DNA of 64,000 nt from Cantharellus purpuraceus. Lineage: Eukaryota; Basidiomycota; Agaricomycetes; Cantharellales; Hydnaceae. The translations under genes and the position numbers were made by a program. The DNA is taken from NCBI GenBank assembly GCA_025174535.1, contig JALBUN010000049.1, positions 310,001 through 374,000 of the forward strand, given 5' to 3'. The notes below the pieces were generated by a model. It was not told the origin of the DNA. It searched no databases and saw only the letters and a program-made list of their open reading frames with translations. Of the stretch, positions 12,556-23,862 are shown one piece after another. The stretch's first letter is position 1, and each line of letters starts with the position of its first letter.

Positions 12556-13309
12556 GAGTCCACTCCGAAAGTCGCTCGCTATTTTATGGAAAGTTGGTAT
12601 AACGCAGGCGTCCTTGGATGTAAAAGTGGAACTCACCAATTGTATGAAAGTGGTTCGATCGGCTGGGGCGAGTTGATTAATTTGTTCTGGGGTATATGAT
12701 AAGATTTGCAAGATCATGCTCTAGAAAAAAAAAGGGATATTGTAGCTGGGAAACAAAGCAACTTGCGACGCACTTACCTTTTGATCATCAGGAATAGCAG
12801 CTAGCATGGCCTGCGCGTTGGGTGGAAGAAGCGGCGGTGTCTGTGTCAGTACCGAGTTGGAATATGGAACGGAGGTTTGGGGAGATGGGGGCGCTTGACC
12901 ATTATATTGATGAGGCTGCCCCGGATATTGCTGCGATCCAGGCATAGGCTGGGAATGCCCGTTCGGCATCACAGGTGGGGTATGTGAAAGTCCAGGTAAT
13001 TGAGCAGGTTGTGGCTGTGAATTTGCCATTGAGGCCAGAGTTTTCTACGACAGAGTCAGCTTGTGCTCGATTATAGATTGGTTCTATTTCACCTGCAAAG
13101 CTTCTGCGTTAAGAATGTTCATTTTGATCATGAGCTGTATTAGGGAATATGCAAGACTTGGTTGAGACGTTAACAGTAATTTGGCCTGGTCCGGGACTGT
13201 CCCAACTATTTTCTAAAACATTTTTCAGGATAAAAGAGCTCAAAACTGGTCCATATCGTACCTTAAGCTGCACTAGGAGCTCAATGAGTGCGTCTGTCTC
13301 TGTCGACAT
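12556..13309 (-). CDS. CstF-64/Rna15-like protein lacking the RRM (hinge plus C-terminal domain)
   Basis: Resembles the hinge and C-terminal parts of the mRNA 3'-end cleavage factor CSTF2/Rna15. The start at 13309 gives MSTETDALIELLVQLK. After an intron comes AKLLLTSQPSLAYSLIQLM (about 13120-13185), the hinge that binds CstF-77/Rna14, ending NAEALQ. The next exon supplies KTLASM and a Pro/Gln/Gly-rich linker (12779-13029). The last exons give SMILQILSYTPEQINQLAP (about 12665-12720), the three-helix C-terminal domain that contacts Pcf11. The N-terminal RNA-recognition motif of typical CSTF2 is absent: only 100 bp separate this start from the divergent coatomer gene. The final few residues near 12556-12610 are uncertain. 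Confidence 0.82.
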
Positions 13310-13409
13310 CGTTGAAATTCACATTCAGCCTCGGCAGCTCCCGAGGCCAGTTACCACGTAGAACTTACGGCGTTTCGCAGCGAGCACATTTCATCCTGCT
13401 AAGCTCCTG
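13310..13409. promoter_or_regulatory. 100-bp divergent promoter
   Basis: The start codons of the CstF-like gene (minus, 13309) and coatomer beta (plus, 13410) are only 100 bp apart, so both promoters and both 5' UTRs must overlap here. No clear TATA box is present. Confidence 0.6.
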
Positions 13410-16400
13410 ATGTCTTCTTCTGATGCGACATGCTTTACTGTGGTATTCGAGGATCCGTCGGAGCTGCCAACGACGCAAGAGCTGCGAACCGCTTTGCAAA
13501 AGGGAACCGATGAGGTTAAGCTCGAAACGTTGAGAAAGATTATTGTGGCCACCCTCAATGGAAGCCCACATGTACGTTTTACTTTGGCTCTTGTATGCCT
13601 CCTACTGAAATAGTTCCTCTCCTCTTCAGCCTCAACTACTCATGCCTATCATTCAATTTGTGCTACCGTCGCGTAATAAAGCTCTCAAGAAATTATTACA
13701 CTTCTATTGGGAGGTGTGTCCAAAACATGATGAGGATGGAAAGCTAAAGCAGGAGATGATCCTGGTTTGGTTCGTCTCCATACCCTGGCGTGGTATACTC
13801 ACTCTAATACGACTATTTGTGAAGTAATGCGATACGGAACGACCTGGTGCGCCTTGTTCCGTTGTGAAAATTAGTATCGTATACTCAATTGGATATAGCA
13901 ACACCCTAATGAATATATTCGTGGCGCGACTCTTCGCTTTTTGACGAAAATCAGCAAAGACGCTGAGTTGCTCGAACCTCTCATCCCTACACTACGATCT
14001 TGTCTAGAACACCGGCACTCTTACGTTCGCAAGAATGCCGTTTTCGCTGTCTATACAATATACCGCTCCTTCGAACATTTACTTCCCGATGCACCGGAAC
14101 TTATCCAAACCTTCCTCATCGCGGAGGGCGACGCAACGTGCAAACGAAATGCCTTTGTGTTTTTGGCCAATATGTCGACCCCTAAGGCAGTGGAATATGT
14201 TCTGCAGGTGTATGATCAGATCCCTGGCTTCGATGAGCTGCTGCAGATGGCCATTATTGATCTCATTAGAAAGGATTGTGCCAATGAATCAGCATACCGT
14301 GTATGTGATGTTGAAATTACACCATGTATCGTCGCTGATGACTCTATTTAAGACGCGGTATATTCGATGCATATTTGAGCTTCTGAATGCATCCTCACAC
14401 TCAGTGAAGTATGAGGCAGCCACGACACTGACCACCTTGACTCAGAATCCGGCGGCTATCAAGGGTGTGGCACCTGTTTGGTGGATAGTTTGACCTTGTG
14501 CCTAACCATCTCGTCCAGCGTCGGCTTCTGCCTTGATTGATCTGATCCAGAAGGAGTCGGATAACAACGTGAAACTTATTGTACTCGATCGGGTCGATGC
14601 CCTTCAGACCAAGCATGAACACGTACTCGATACGCTTGTACTTGATATCCTTGCCGTATTGAGCAGGTCGGTGTTTAACTTTCGAATTATTATCGCTGCT
14701 AATGCGCTAGTAGCCCTGACATGGAAGTCCGTCGAAAGGCCCTCAATATTGCGTTGAGAATGGTGTCAAGTCGAAATGTAGAGGAGGTCGTTGGCCTGTT
14801 GAAGAAGCAGCTCACTCGAACGCTTGAACAAGACTATGAGAAGGTCAGCATATATTACTTCATCATTTCAGTCTGCATCACGAATCTTTAGAACGTCGAG
14901 TATCGACAGCTGCTGATTCAATCCATCCATATCTGTGCAATCAAATTCTCCGAAGTCGCCGCTCACGTCGTACATGCGCTTATGGAATTCCTTGGGGACT
15001 CCAACAATCCTGCTGCCGTAGATGTGATTGCTTTTGTTCGGTCAGTGAATCCAAATCTGAAACTTTTCCAGCCTGACACGACATGCGCAGAGAGGTTGTC
15101 GAGAAATTTCCCAATTTGCGCAAGTCGATCACGGAGAAACTTTTGGAGACTTTTGGACAGATCAGATCTGGAAAGGTTTTCCGTGGCGCACTTTGGATTG
15201 TGGGAGAATATGTGATAGAGCCCACTGGTACGTGGTATGTCTCTTTGATTAAGTCATTTATGGTGATGTTTTATCAGACATCCAAGACGCCATTCAAGAA
15301 ATACGGAAGGTGATTGGCGAGATTCCGATTCTCGCCTCAGAACAGGTGCGTAACGTTCAGCTCACCGCCGCCATATATTGTTAACTTCATTGTATTCGGC
15401 AGCGGTTATTGGACGAAGCCGGTGGCGAGGATGAGGTAGAGAAGGAGGAATCCGCTAAAGCATCTACCACTGGCAAAACCCGTGTCCTGCAAGACGGGAC
15501 ATATGCAACCGAGACAGCTTATTCGAGCGCAAGCACTGCGGCAGCTAGGCTAGAGGCCGTCAAGGCTGCTGCTAAGCCTCCACTGAGAGGTGGGGACCCC
15601 GCTAATCATTAGCCTTTGATCATACGATTCTGATTAATTTAATGATCAGCGCTTATTCTCAGTGGCGATTTCTATACTGGCGCCGCACTTGCGTCCACAT
15701 TAACAAAGCTGGTCTTACGATACTCACAAGCCGCACCGGATGTGCAAAAATCGAATTCCTTGCGCGCCGAGGTATGAAAATCGTGCACGCCCGTCTGCAG
15801 CCTGCTAAGTCTTTAATACGCCATTATAGGCCATGCTCATCATGACGTCAACGATCCGGGTTGGTCAGTCGAAGTTTGTAACGACACCGATTGACGAAGA
15901 TTCGCAAGAACGGATCCTTAATTGCGTGCAAACCCTGAGCGAGGCAAAAGAGAAGGACTTGATCAACGATATCTTCTTGGAGGATACCAAAGCGGCTTAT
16001 GCAAAGATGGTAGTCACAGAAGAGGTGCGTTTTCCGGAACACGGAGATTGAAATTCAGGATCTCTTGCTGACCTGCCTGTGCAGAAAAAGGCTGCAGAGA
16101 AACGCGAAAAAGAATCTAAAGAGAAGGCCGTGCAGGTCGATGATGTTCTGAGCTTCCGACAGTTTTCTAAGAAGTCGGCTATGGATGGTGTAGACGAAGT
16201 ACGTAACATCTACTGCCAATTTAAAAAAAAAATGACTTTTGTCTTTAGTACGAGCGGGATCTTACTCGGGCGACTGGAGCAGCCGACGTCAGGGATGACT
16301 TCATTTCGAGTCTTAGCAAAGTTCACCAATTAACTGGTGCGTCACAAGAAAGATGCCCCCAGGTCCATCTTTGACTCATCAAACCAGGCTTCTCCGACCC

Positions 16401-17418
16401 GGTGTATGCTGAGGCTTACGTAAAGGTGCAAGGATTCGACATTTTACTTGGTTTGTTACCGTTTAAAACTTCTTCGCGTTTGCTTATGTCGTTAACTCAT
16501 TTAAGATGTCCTTATTGTGAACCAAACGGCGGATACATTGCAAAATCTATGTATTGAATTTGCAACGCTTGGTGACTTGAAACTTGTGGAGCGACCGTCA
16601 ACACACACGCTTGCTCCGCACAGCTTCCATAGCATCAAGGCAACCATTAAGGTGCGTATTGTGACTCGGTAGGGGCCATGAATTATGCTCATTCTGTCAA
16701 TAGGTAGCCTCGACCGAGACGGGTGTAATATTTGGCAATATTATCTGGGAATCTGGCACCACTGAGAGCTGTGTCATCCTTAGCGACGTACATATCGATA
16801 TCATGGACTACATCAAGCCAGCATATTGTACCGAGGCGCAGGTGCGTGGGGTGGTCCTTGGTGGCATATTTCGTCTTTGGCTGACCGTGCCGTAGTTCCG
16901 TAGTATGTGGACGGAGTTTGAATGGGAGAACAGGGTTAATGTCAGCACTGGCATCAGGTACAGCGTTTCGGGCAACTTCCTCCTGGACTGATTTCCTAAC
17001 TTCTCTGCTGTGCCTAGGAATCTGCGGACATACCTGAGCCACATCATGAAGTCGACAAACATGGCCTGCCTGACGCCGGAGGCTGCTCTGTCAGGCGAAT
17101 GTGACTTTTTGTCAGCGAACATGTATGCTCGGAGCCTATTTGGTATGTAGTATGCTTTGGCGTGCCCTGTCCCTGAGAGTATGGCTGAACTATGACTCAA
17201 GGGGAAGATGCATTAGCAAACCTTAGTATAGAGAAGGCAGAGGATACAGGAGTTATTACAGGTCACGTGCGGATCAGAAGCAAAACACAGGGCATTGCTT
17301 TATCGCTAGGCGACAAAATTACACTGGGTGAGTCAATTGGAAATGACTAGGACCATGCATGTGATTTTGACTCTTGACTCGTTTTCAAGCGCAAAAGGAT
17401 GCAGTCAAGGCTCCTTAA
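13410..17418 (+). CDS. Coatomer subunit beta (COPI)
   Basis: Beta subunit of the COPI coat (yeast Sec26), required for Golgi-to-ER retrograde transport. N-terminal exons read [20 protein letters not shown] and [20 protein letters not shown], followed by HEAT-repeat exons such as [20 protein letters not shown] (about 13990-14050) and [18 protein letters not shown] (about 15172-15225). A charged linker with [16 protein letters not shown] (about 15403) and [16 protein letters not shown] follows. The C-terminal appendage includes [19 protein letters not shown] (about 16505-16562) and [12 protein letters not shown] (about 16722). The last short exon ends QKDAVKAP at 17418. At least 14 exons with introns of about 50-60 nt; length matches the family (about 950 residues). 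No lesion was noticed. Confidence 0.95.
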
Positions 17419-17862
17419 CGTCGCATTTTTACCATAGTTAGCCTGTATATATATCTGTGTTATTTAGAGCCGTGACTCCGGCAGGTACCACGGAAATCAC
17501 TTCCTCGCGTTAGCACCTTGTGCTCTGCACCGCACTGATTTTTCGTCTTGGGAGGTCTTTCGGTGACGTTGGCACGACTCCCTGCAAGGCTCCATCAGAG
17601 CCCCTTGTCCCTTGGGCAACTGTGAGCTGGTGAACAGCTTCACTGCACGTGTCCTTGATGCGGGATCGAGTCAGGGTCACCAGGTTATCGCTGGTGCAAT
17701 TATGTAATTATAATTAAATATTTTGTTAAGGATTCGCTTCCGAGATGTAAGTCTCATCAGCCACCGCCTCCCGTCTCAAGATCTCACAGCGCGTGATGAT
17801 CTTGTCCTGATATAAGCCCAGAAGGTGGCTAGCCACTATTAAGCTACTCTTTTCCTCTTGCT
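17419..17862. promoter_or_regulatory. Intergenic region upstream of the lipase gene
   Basis: About 445 bp between coatomer beta and the lipase start. It holds AT-rich stretches near 17700-17730 but no clear core promoter element and no gene. Confidence 0.4.
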
Positions 17863-20029
17863 ATGCCTCACAGACATCGCACACACCACCACGGACACGA
17901 CATTCCCATGACACGGGCCAAGCGTGCCATCTCGTCCCCATACCCAAGGGCTTCCTGGCCAGAAGCGGGTCATGTCCGTGACGAAATCAGTGAACAGCTG
18001 CGTGCTCTACATGCAGACGAACTCGCATACCTCTCTCAACAATGGCGGCGGCGTTCCGTGCCCAAGGTTGTCTCTGACAGCTATACATACCTCTTCTGTC
18101 GTACGACACGTCGATATATTAAGTACCTTTGGGACACGTGGACCAGAGCACTATGGAGCACATTCTTCCTTCCTACAAGTGAGTTTATATGGGTCCGACC
18201 TCAATCAATTGTTCTGATCTCATCGTTACACAGCCGTCTTTGACAGGCTATCTATTGTCGCATTTGCTTTGGTGTCCTCGTGGATCGTGTCCTTCTTGCT
18301 CCTCTGGTGTCTCGTCGCCAACCATCCATTACTGGCTAAAGCATTCGCCCATTGGTCGCGAACACGAGCCAAAGGTCTGAGCATGATCAATGCCGGTGAA
18401 TAGATTTTGCAGTTCAAGGTTACAGCTCACGGTCCTGACGATATTCTCTTAACAGCATACCCCAAGATGTTCGAAGAGTTGTCAGCTGAGCAGATCGAAG
18501 CTGCTCGAGCCGCCTTAGCCAGGCCGCTAAACGGCAGTCCAAACACATCTACCAAGCGAGTCTTTAATCTTGATGTAAGCATCTCTTTTGCTACCGACGA
18601 ATGAGTAGCTCATTCTCTAGCTTTGGGTGGTTTAGATCGCTAAGCTATTGTTTGTGATCTTGCCGCACCCTACGTTCTCACTGACACATGCCTTGCCTCA
18701 GATTACAGTGCTCGGCACTGATGTATGAGCGTACATCTGCACCTCTTCGTGGAGCACTTGACGCTTCCACGCGCCACCATCCACACCGACATGCTCATCG
18801 CCAACCTGCAGACCTACAAGCGTCAAGACCCGGTGAACTTCTATCCGCCATCCTTGGCCCCGATGTTGCGCAGGATGTGAACACTCACTTGCACGCAAAT
18901 GCTGAAGAGGATGCACTTGCCGCATTCGCCTCGCGTCTTGGTGTGCGGTACAACACGGTCTCCGAGCTCAACAGCCAAGGCAGCGCATTCTGCGGGATGT
19001 TCTGGGACCCTGCGAGTAGTTGGATCATTCTTGCCTTCAAGGGGACTAGCCCGACCGAATTCGTTGAATGGACTACGGACTTTTCGTTCAACCCACGCGA
19101 CGCTGGACATTGGATTAGGGGATGGGGAAAAGGTAAGGCTTACAGTTGTGTGTTTAGAATGGTGTTGTCTGACGTGTGTTCCAGCTCACGGCGGATTTGT
19201 GGACAAGATCTTCCCACGCAAGATCAAGCCTGGTGCTCGTCTCCCGTACGACACGATTCGTGAGGCTGTCAAGGCAACGTCAAAGCTCCTACTTGCGGAC
19301 AAGCCTCTTGGTACTCAGATCAATGTCTGGACGACTGGCCACTCGCTCGGATGCTCCCTTGCATCGCTCGTGTACGCACGTCAGATCAACGAGCCGCGCG
19401 ACTTGGGCAAGAACGTCATGGTGCGCGACGCGTACTTGTTTGCAGCACCGATTCTGTGTGACGTGGACTCGGTCAATGGTGCGTATAACCACCCTGGCAT
19501 TTAACATTGTGGTTACTGATTGTTGTCGTCATTGCTGCCAGCTTTCAACAACCGTATGAACCATGACGCTGATCACCCCCGGACAATGTGGAGGGTTACC
19601 AATGGCCTCGACGTCGTTGCCTGTGGCTTGCCCCACTCTGGTGACTACTCGGAGTGGAACCTCTCTCCCTACAACCTGTTCTCATAGTGCGTTACCTTTT
19701 TTATAGCGTATCCCAGCCATGTTACTTATCGCATCTTCCACAATAGCGCACACATCGGGACCGAGCTACAGCTAAAGGCCGCGCCATCACCCAGCATAGT
19801 CTCCGGCGAGACGCACATCGTACCTGGGTCACACGTGCGAATTGAGAGTGCATTGATGACAAATGTGTCCCTGCTGCATTCGGACAAGGAGTCGGTCAAG
19901 ACACAGCAGTTGTTGCGATGGGTGCAAAAGTTGCCGCTGATTGGGCGTGTGGTTGCCCACGGGACAGCAAGCTACTGGATGGCGTTGAACGAGGTCAAGA
20001 CAGGGAGCTGTGAGTGGGAGTATGCATGA
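17863..20029 (+). CDS. Membrane-anchored class-3 (Rhizomucor-type) lipase
   Basis: Predicted triacylglycerol or mono/diacylglycerol lipase. A long basic N-terminal region is followed by a hydrophobic helix, LSIVAFALVSSWIVSFLLLW (about 18248-18307), suggesting a membrane anchor. The catalytic domain begins near 18900; it contains SWIILAFKGTSPTEFVEW (about 19020-19073), the nucleophile elbow TTGHSLGCSLASLVYA (about 19333-19380), the acid region NGLDVVACGLP (about 19603) and a candidate His in SYAHIGTEL (about 19742-19770). The last exon ends at 20029 (GSCEWEYA). Six or more exons. The Ser-Asp-His triad is plausible from motif positions; substrate is unknown. Confidence 0.88.
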
Positions 20030-21726
20030 TTATTTATTCTATTTGAGGGGGGAGCACCCCTGGTTTTGCTTGTGCATGTATGGTGTGGTTTTGATCTTGG
20101 TTTTGGTGGCTGCGTTGGTTGCATTGAATCGCAAAGGCATCTCATCCCTCTTATTAACATCTCTTTCTATCATCAATCTCCCATCTCTCGCTCTCATCAC
20201 AGCACAAACTGTATCCATTCTTATCGTTATTTTCTGTCGTTCATCCTCTGCTACCTAGTTGATCCTTATTCGTGTCCATCTCTTACCTATCATTTACATA
20301 GTCGGCTCTAATTCACCAATCATTCCAATTCCATAACTAGCCCAAAAGTGGAAATTGACCGCAAGTGGCCCTTGTGAGCTTGTGACATTTTATGCACGAG
20401 TCGTTAGTAAACGTTTTAGTGTGGGCAGGCAGGGAGACCATAAGGCAGCATGCAAGTTTCAAAATATATCTAGTGTTCGAGTCCATGGATGATGTCTGAC
20501 AAGTGCGTGGTTATGTATATTGCACTTGGACTTTCCGTATGTGCCAAGAACAATGTTGGCAGGAAACAATCCAAGCATTGCTCCTAGGAATGACAAAACC
20601 GAAAATCCTTCGCCGCTTGGTCGTTTGTTGTCGTTCATTCGCTCAGTTGTCTCAGAACTTCTGACGATCCTGAGCCTACACGCATCAAACAGAAATACAT
20701 CAACATCCAGACACTCCCAAAAATATCTAAGATGAAACGCACTTCAGCCTTCGGCAGGGCATCAAGCGGCGGAGTGTGCTGGGGAAGCACGATGCGCCGG
20801 CTCTGACCGGTCTTCTAGTGGCTTTGACCTTTTAACCCCTCTTTTGACCCTCACTAACCCAAATGTTAATGATCTAATAACCGGTCGGTAACAACACTGT
20901 CGCGTGGGCTTGATACTCGAGTCTACACGCTGACCCTAATGTTGATATTTTAATGAAGGGGGGATGGCCGACTGCCGCGGCGGTTACCAAAGCTTCGGGC
21001 ACTTCTTGCAAACACATAATTATATCATTTGACATGATTACACAAATGCTTAAGCATGCTAGTTACATGAATACATCTTCATTATCCAAGTCATTCTGCA
21101 ATTGTCAACGTCATCCTCAGGTGGTAGTTTGTCAAGGACAACAACTTCTTGTAGGTTGAATGAAATTGCTTTCATGTATCCCCTTTCCCTTGTTTTTGAA
21201 GGTGAGCTGGGATTACTTCCACTTGCCTTTTTGTCAGGAGATATTGTGCCACTGTCCCTCATAACATTATATTCCCACCAACCTATCATAAAAGTGACAA
21301 GGGCTGTAGTTCCTTTGGGAAACTCTCTGTTGATTGTTGGCAGAGCAGCAATCTGTTTCAAATTGAAAGTCTCACTTCTATCTCAGGGCATGACTGCATG
21401 TAGTTGTGATTACAATGATAGGAAATAGTCAATATGTTCAAATATCTGGTTCATGTGGTCTGACAGGAAAGTTTGCAGGATTATTCTGCTTTGTTGCATC
21501 TTTTAGAAAGTGAGTATTGTAAGCTTCCTTGTTGCATTGAGTGTGCTTTTGGCTGATGCATTTGAGGATTAGCTTTTGTGAAGTTTTAAGGAACAAGTGA
21601 TTTCTGTGAGTTTGCCACCTGTTGTTTCAAAGAACCGGGGAAAACTTGTCTTATTCTATCTAACAGTATGTTTGTTTTATAGCTATCTAACGAGTCTCTT
21701 ATCTAACATTGTGGATCAGATAGACA
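20030..21726. other. Intergenic grading into decayed repeat DNA
   Basis: Downstream of the lipase gene, pyrimidine-rich to about 20320, then no gene. From about 20950 the composition resembles old mobile DNA. A minus-strand frame at 21059-21361 (with WWEYNVMRDSGTISPDKK) may be a piece of a mobile-element protein, but I cannot name the family. Confidence 0.35.
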
Positions 21727-21914
21727 GGTGTCCGGGTTCCTATGGTGATGCTGATGCATCAATCGGAACTGGAGACGGATGGGTGGAATCGGTGGTGACA
21801 ATTGGACAGGCAGATGGAGATGTGGCGGTTTCCAAATGGAGTATAGATTTCATATGAGCAGGGATCTGAGTGGATCGGATGGGGATCTGGGCATTAATGA
21901 ATATAGTCATAACA
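21727..21914 (-). repeat. Truncated LTR, 3' side of chromovirus A
   Basis: On the minus strand this begins TGTTATGACTATATTCATTA and runs parallel to the LTR of element B (32065 onward) for about 187 bp, to GAACCCGGACA, where similarity stops abruptly. Immediately upstream (21917-21929, minus strand) is a purine-rich run, AAATGGAGAGA, suitable as a polypurine tract. Position and orientation fit the 3' LTR of the minus-strand element A. Confidence 0.75.
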
Positions 21915-22014
21915 GTATCTCTCCATTTAAGGCTGAGCCCCTGAGGCCTCATGTCCGTGGATTGAATAGGTGAGACGGTTGGGTGCAGTCGGAGTTATAC
22001 TGGGGGTCTGGAGA

Positions 22015-22024
22015 CATATAAAAG
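22015..22024 (+). promoter_or_regulatory. TATA box of the Zn-cluster gene
   Basis: CATATAAAAG lies 17 bp before ATG 22032 and about 38 bp before the ATGs at 22053 and 22056. The later start codons are more compatible with transcription beginning about 30 bp after the TATA box. Confidence 0.5.
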
Positions 22025-22052
22025 GAGGGGCATGATTGAGGTCTTATCCTCA

Positions 22053-23701
22053 ATGATGTCAAACCCTTTGGCAAGCATGAGCGTGGCCGAGCTTGAGCAG
22101 TTGCTCTTGGCCCGACGGAAGGAAGAGGAAGAGGAGCAGAGACGGAAAGAGGAGGAGAACGGAGACAGAAGGAGGAGGAGGAGGCAGAATGGAGACAGAA
22201 GGAGGAGGAGGAGGTGGAACGGAGACGGAAGGAGGAGGAGGTGGCAGAACGGAGATGGAAGGAGGAGGAGGAGTGGAGATGGAAAGAGACGGCAGAGATG
22301 GAATGGAGAAGGAAAGAGGAGGAAGTGAAAGCCAAGAGGGCCTGCAGGGCCAGGGAACTTGCGGCCACAATGGAGGCCGCGAGACTGAAGGAAGTGGAGG
22401 AGCAGGCACACGAGCTAGAAGCCGCCATGGAGGTAGAGGAGGAGGTGACCGGGGCAACCAGTCACCCAGGAAGTCCGAGTGTGCCAATATGGGCAGGGAC
22501 CCCCGATGTCACCATTATCTCCATTACGTGGACGGAGTCAACCCATCCGACAACTGTCCTTATGGGGGACTCGCCGTTATGTCCACGGTCACGGCCGTTA
22601 TTTGTGGTGGGTGCAGCTGAGGAAGATGAAGCAGCAGAGGTAGAGGGTGGAGGTGGAAGCGGATCCCAATGCCAATATGGAGCTTGATGCAAATGTGGAG
22701 CCTGAGGTGGGTGTGGATGTTGGGATGGATGTGGAGCCGGATCCAACCTTGAATTGTTATGAGGAGATGGCTTGGGAGCCACGGTCGAGGCTCGCAAAAG
22801 AGTGGAGCTTTATGCTGCTACCACCAAGAAGAATCTCAATGTCACAGTCTTTTCATTGAAGGCATACCCGAGTGCTGATATGGAGAAGCAGGAGGCAGAT
22901 CGGAGGGTCATATGGTGCAAGGTGGAGAGTCGCGTGTTGGCGACCTGTAAGAAGGAGCTGCGTGTCACTAGGTCGGCGATCCAGCTTTGCAAGTACAAGA
23001 TGGAGAAGGCGGTGGCAGAACAGCAGGACAAGGAGGAGGAGAGGGAACACTTGGAGGCCGCATCGAGAAGGGGCAGACCACCCAAGGCTCTGGCTCCAGC
23101 GGAGCCATTTGGTGGGCCCTGCGTAACTTGTGACTTGTGTCATGATGCAGGTGTAGAGTGTGTGTGGCCTACCGGCCCAACTCGCCGCCTTTGGTCCTGC
23201 AATCGTTGTTGGGGTCAGAAAGGAGGGTGTAGGGTTGATGGAAAATTTGATCCCTGGAGTCGGAGCGTCAAGCCCCAACTAGTGGTACAAGGAGGGGCAG
23301 AGAAAGAAACAGAAGGTCATCCAACCAAAAAGCGGCAGATGGAGACAGGCACTGTGGCAGCTGGGGGTAGCGGTGTGGGGTCGGAAGGGGCAACAACCGG
23401 TGCAGGTATGGGGCACGTCTCTGTGCCCAATAGTACCGTGGGCCAGCTTATCCAGCTGGTTAACCTGCAGTTGGAGCACCGGTTACTAGTGGACTTGGTG
23501 AAGATGATGAAACGGAAGGAGGTTCTGGAGGGTCGGTGGACGGCTGAGTTACATTGGCTGCGGAAGTTCATGGCCCCTTTGGACGAGGATTTGGACATGG
23601 GGGATGAGAAAGATTGGGTGTTGGATGTAGAGAGTGATGATGAGTTGGAGACGGAGCCTGAGGTAGATAAGGGGAAGGGAAAAAGGAAACGCAATGTATA
23701 A
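22053..23701 (+). pseudogene. Zn-cluster / Glu-Arg-rich coiled-coil protein of mobile-element type (frameshifted)
   Basis: Unnamed basidiomycete family. An N-terminal MSVAELEQLLLARRKEEEEE leads into a long Glu/Arg/Lys coiled coil built of imperfect 27-30-bp repeats (22120-22325). A middle acidic Val/Asp/Pro segment (22647-22760) follows. A C-terminal domain from 22772 contains a Cys cluster, CVTCDLCHDAGVECVW and SCNRCWGQKGGCRV (23119-23240), resembling a fungal Zn2Cys6 motif, then an acidic tail ending KGKRKRNV. The frame shifts at about 22150 (one extra base), returns, and shifts again around 22640-22770, so this copy is probably not translated whole. It lies antisense to chromovirus A, between its chromodomain end (23863) and the LTR remnant (21914). 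Confidence 0.6.
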
Positions 23702-23862
23702 CATAAAAAATGAAAATGATTTTGATTATAATCTTTTGGAGCGGACAAAAATGAGGTGGAGTGATATTCCTTCGGAGTTTTTTTTGTCAGACTTGTAATT
23801 TCCCTTGTGACTTGTAAATAAATGATGATGCGAAATAATAGAATTAGCATTAGTAATGGAAC
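23702..23862. terminator. Convergent 3' ends of Zn-cluster gene and chromovirus A
   Basis: AT-rich 161-bp spacer between stop codons on opposite strands. On the plus strand AATAAA (about 23818-23823) is a possible poly(A) signal for the Zn-cluster gene. Confidence 0.4.

Noticed and set aside
21995..22487. Long Pro/Ser/Leu-rich frames on the minus strand
   Set aside because: They are antisense readings of the purine-rich coiled-coil repeats and have no independent features.
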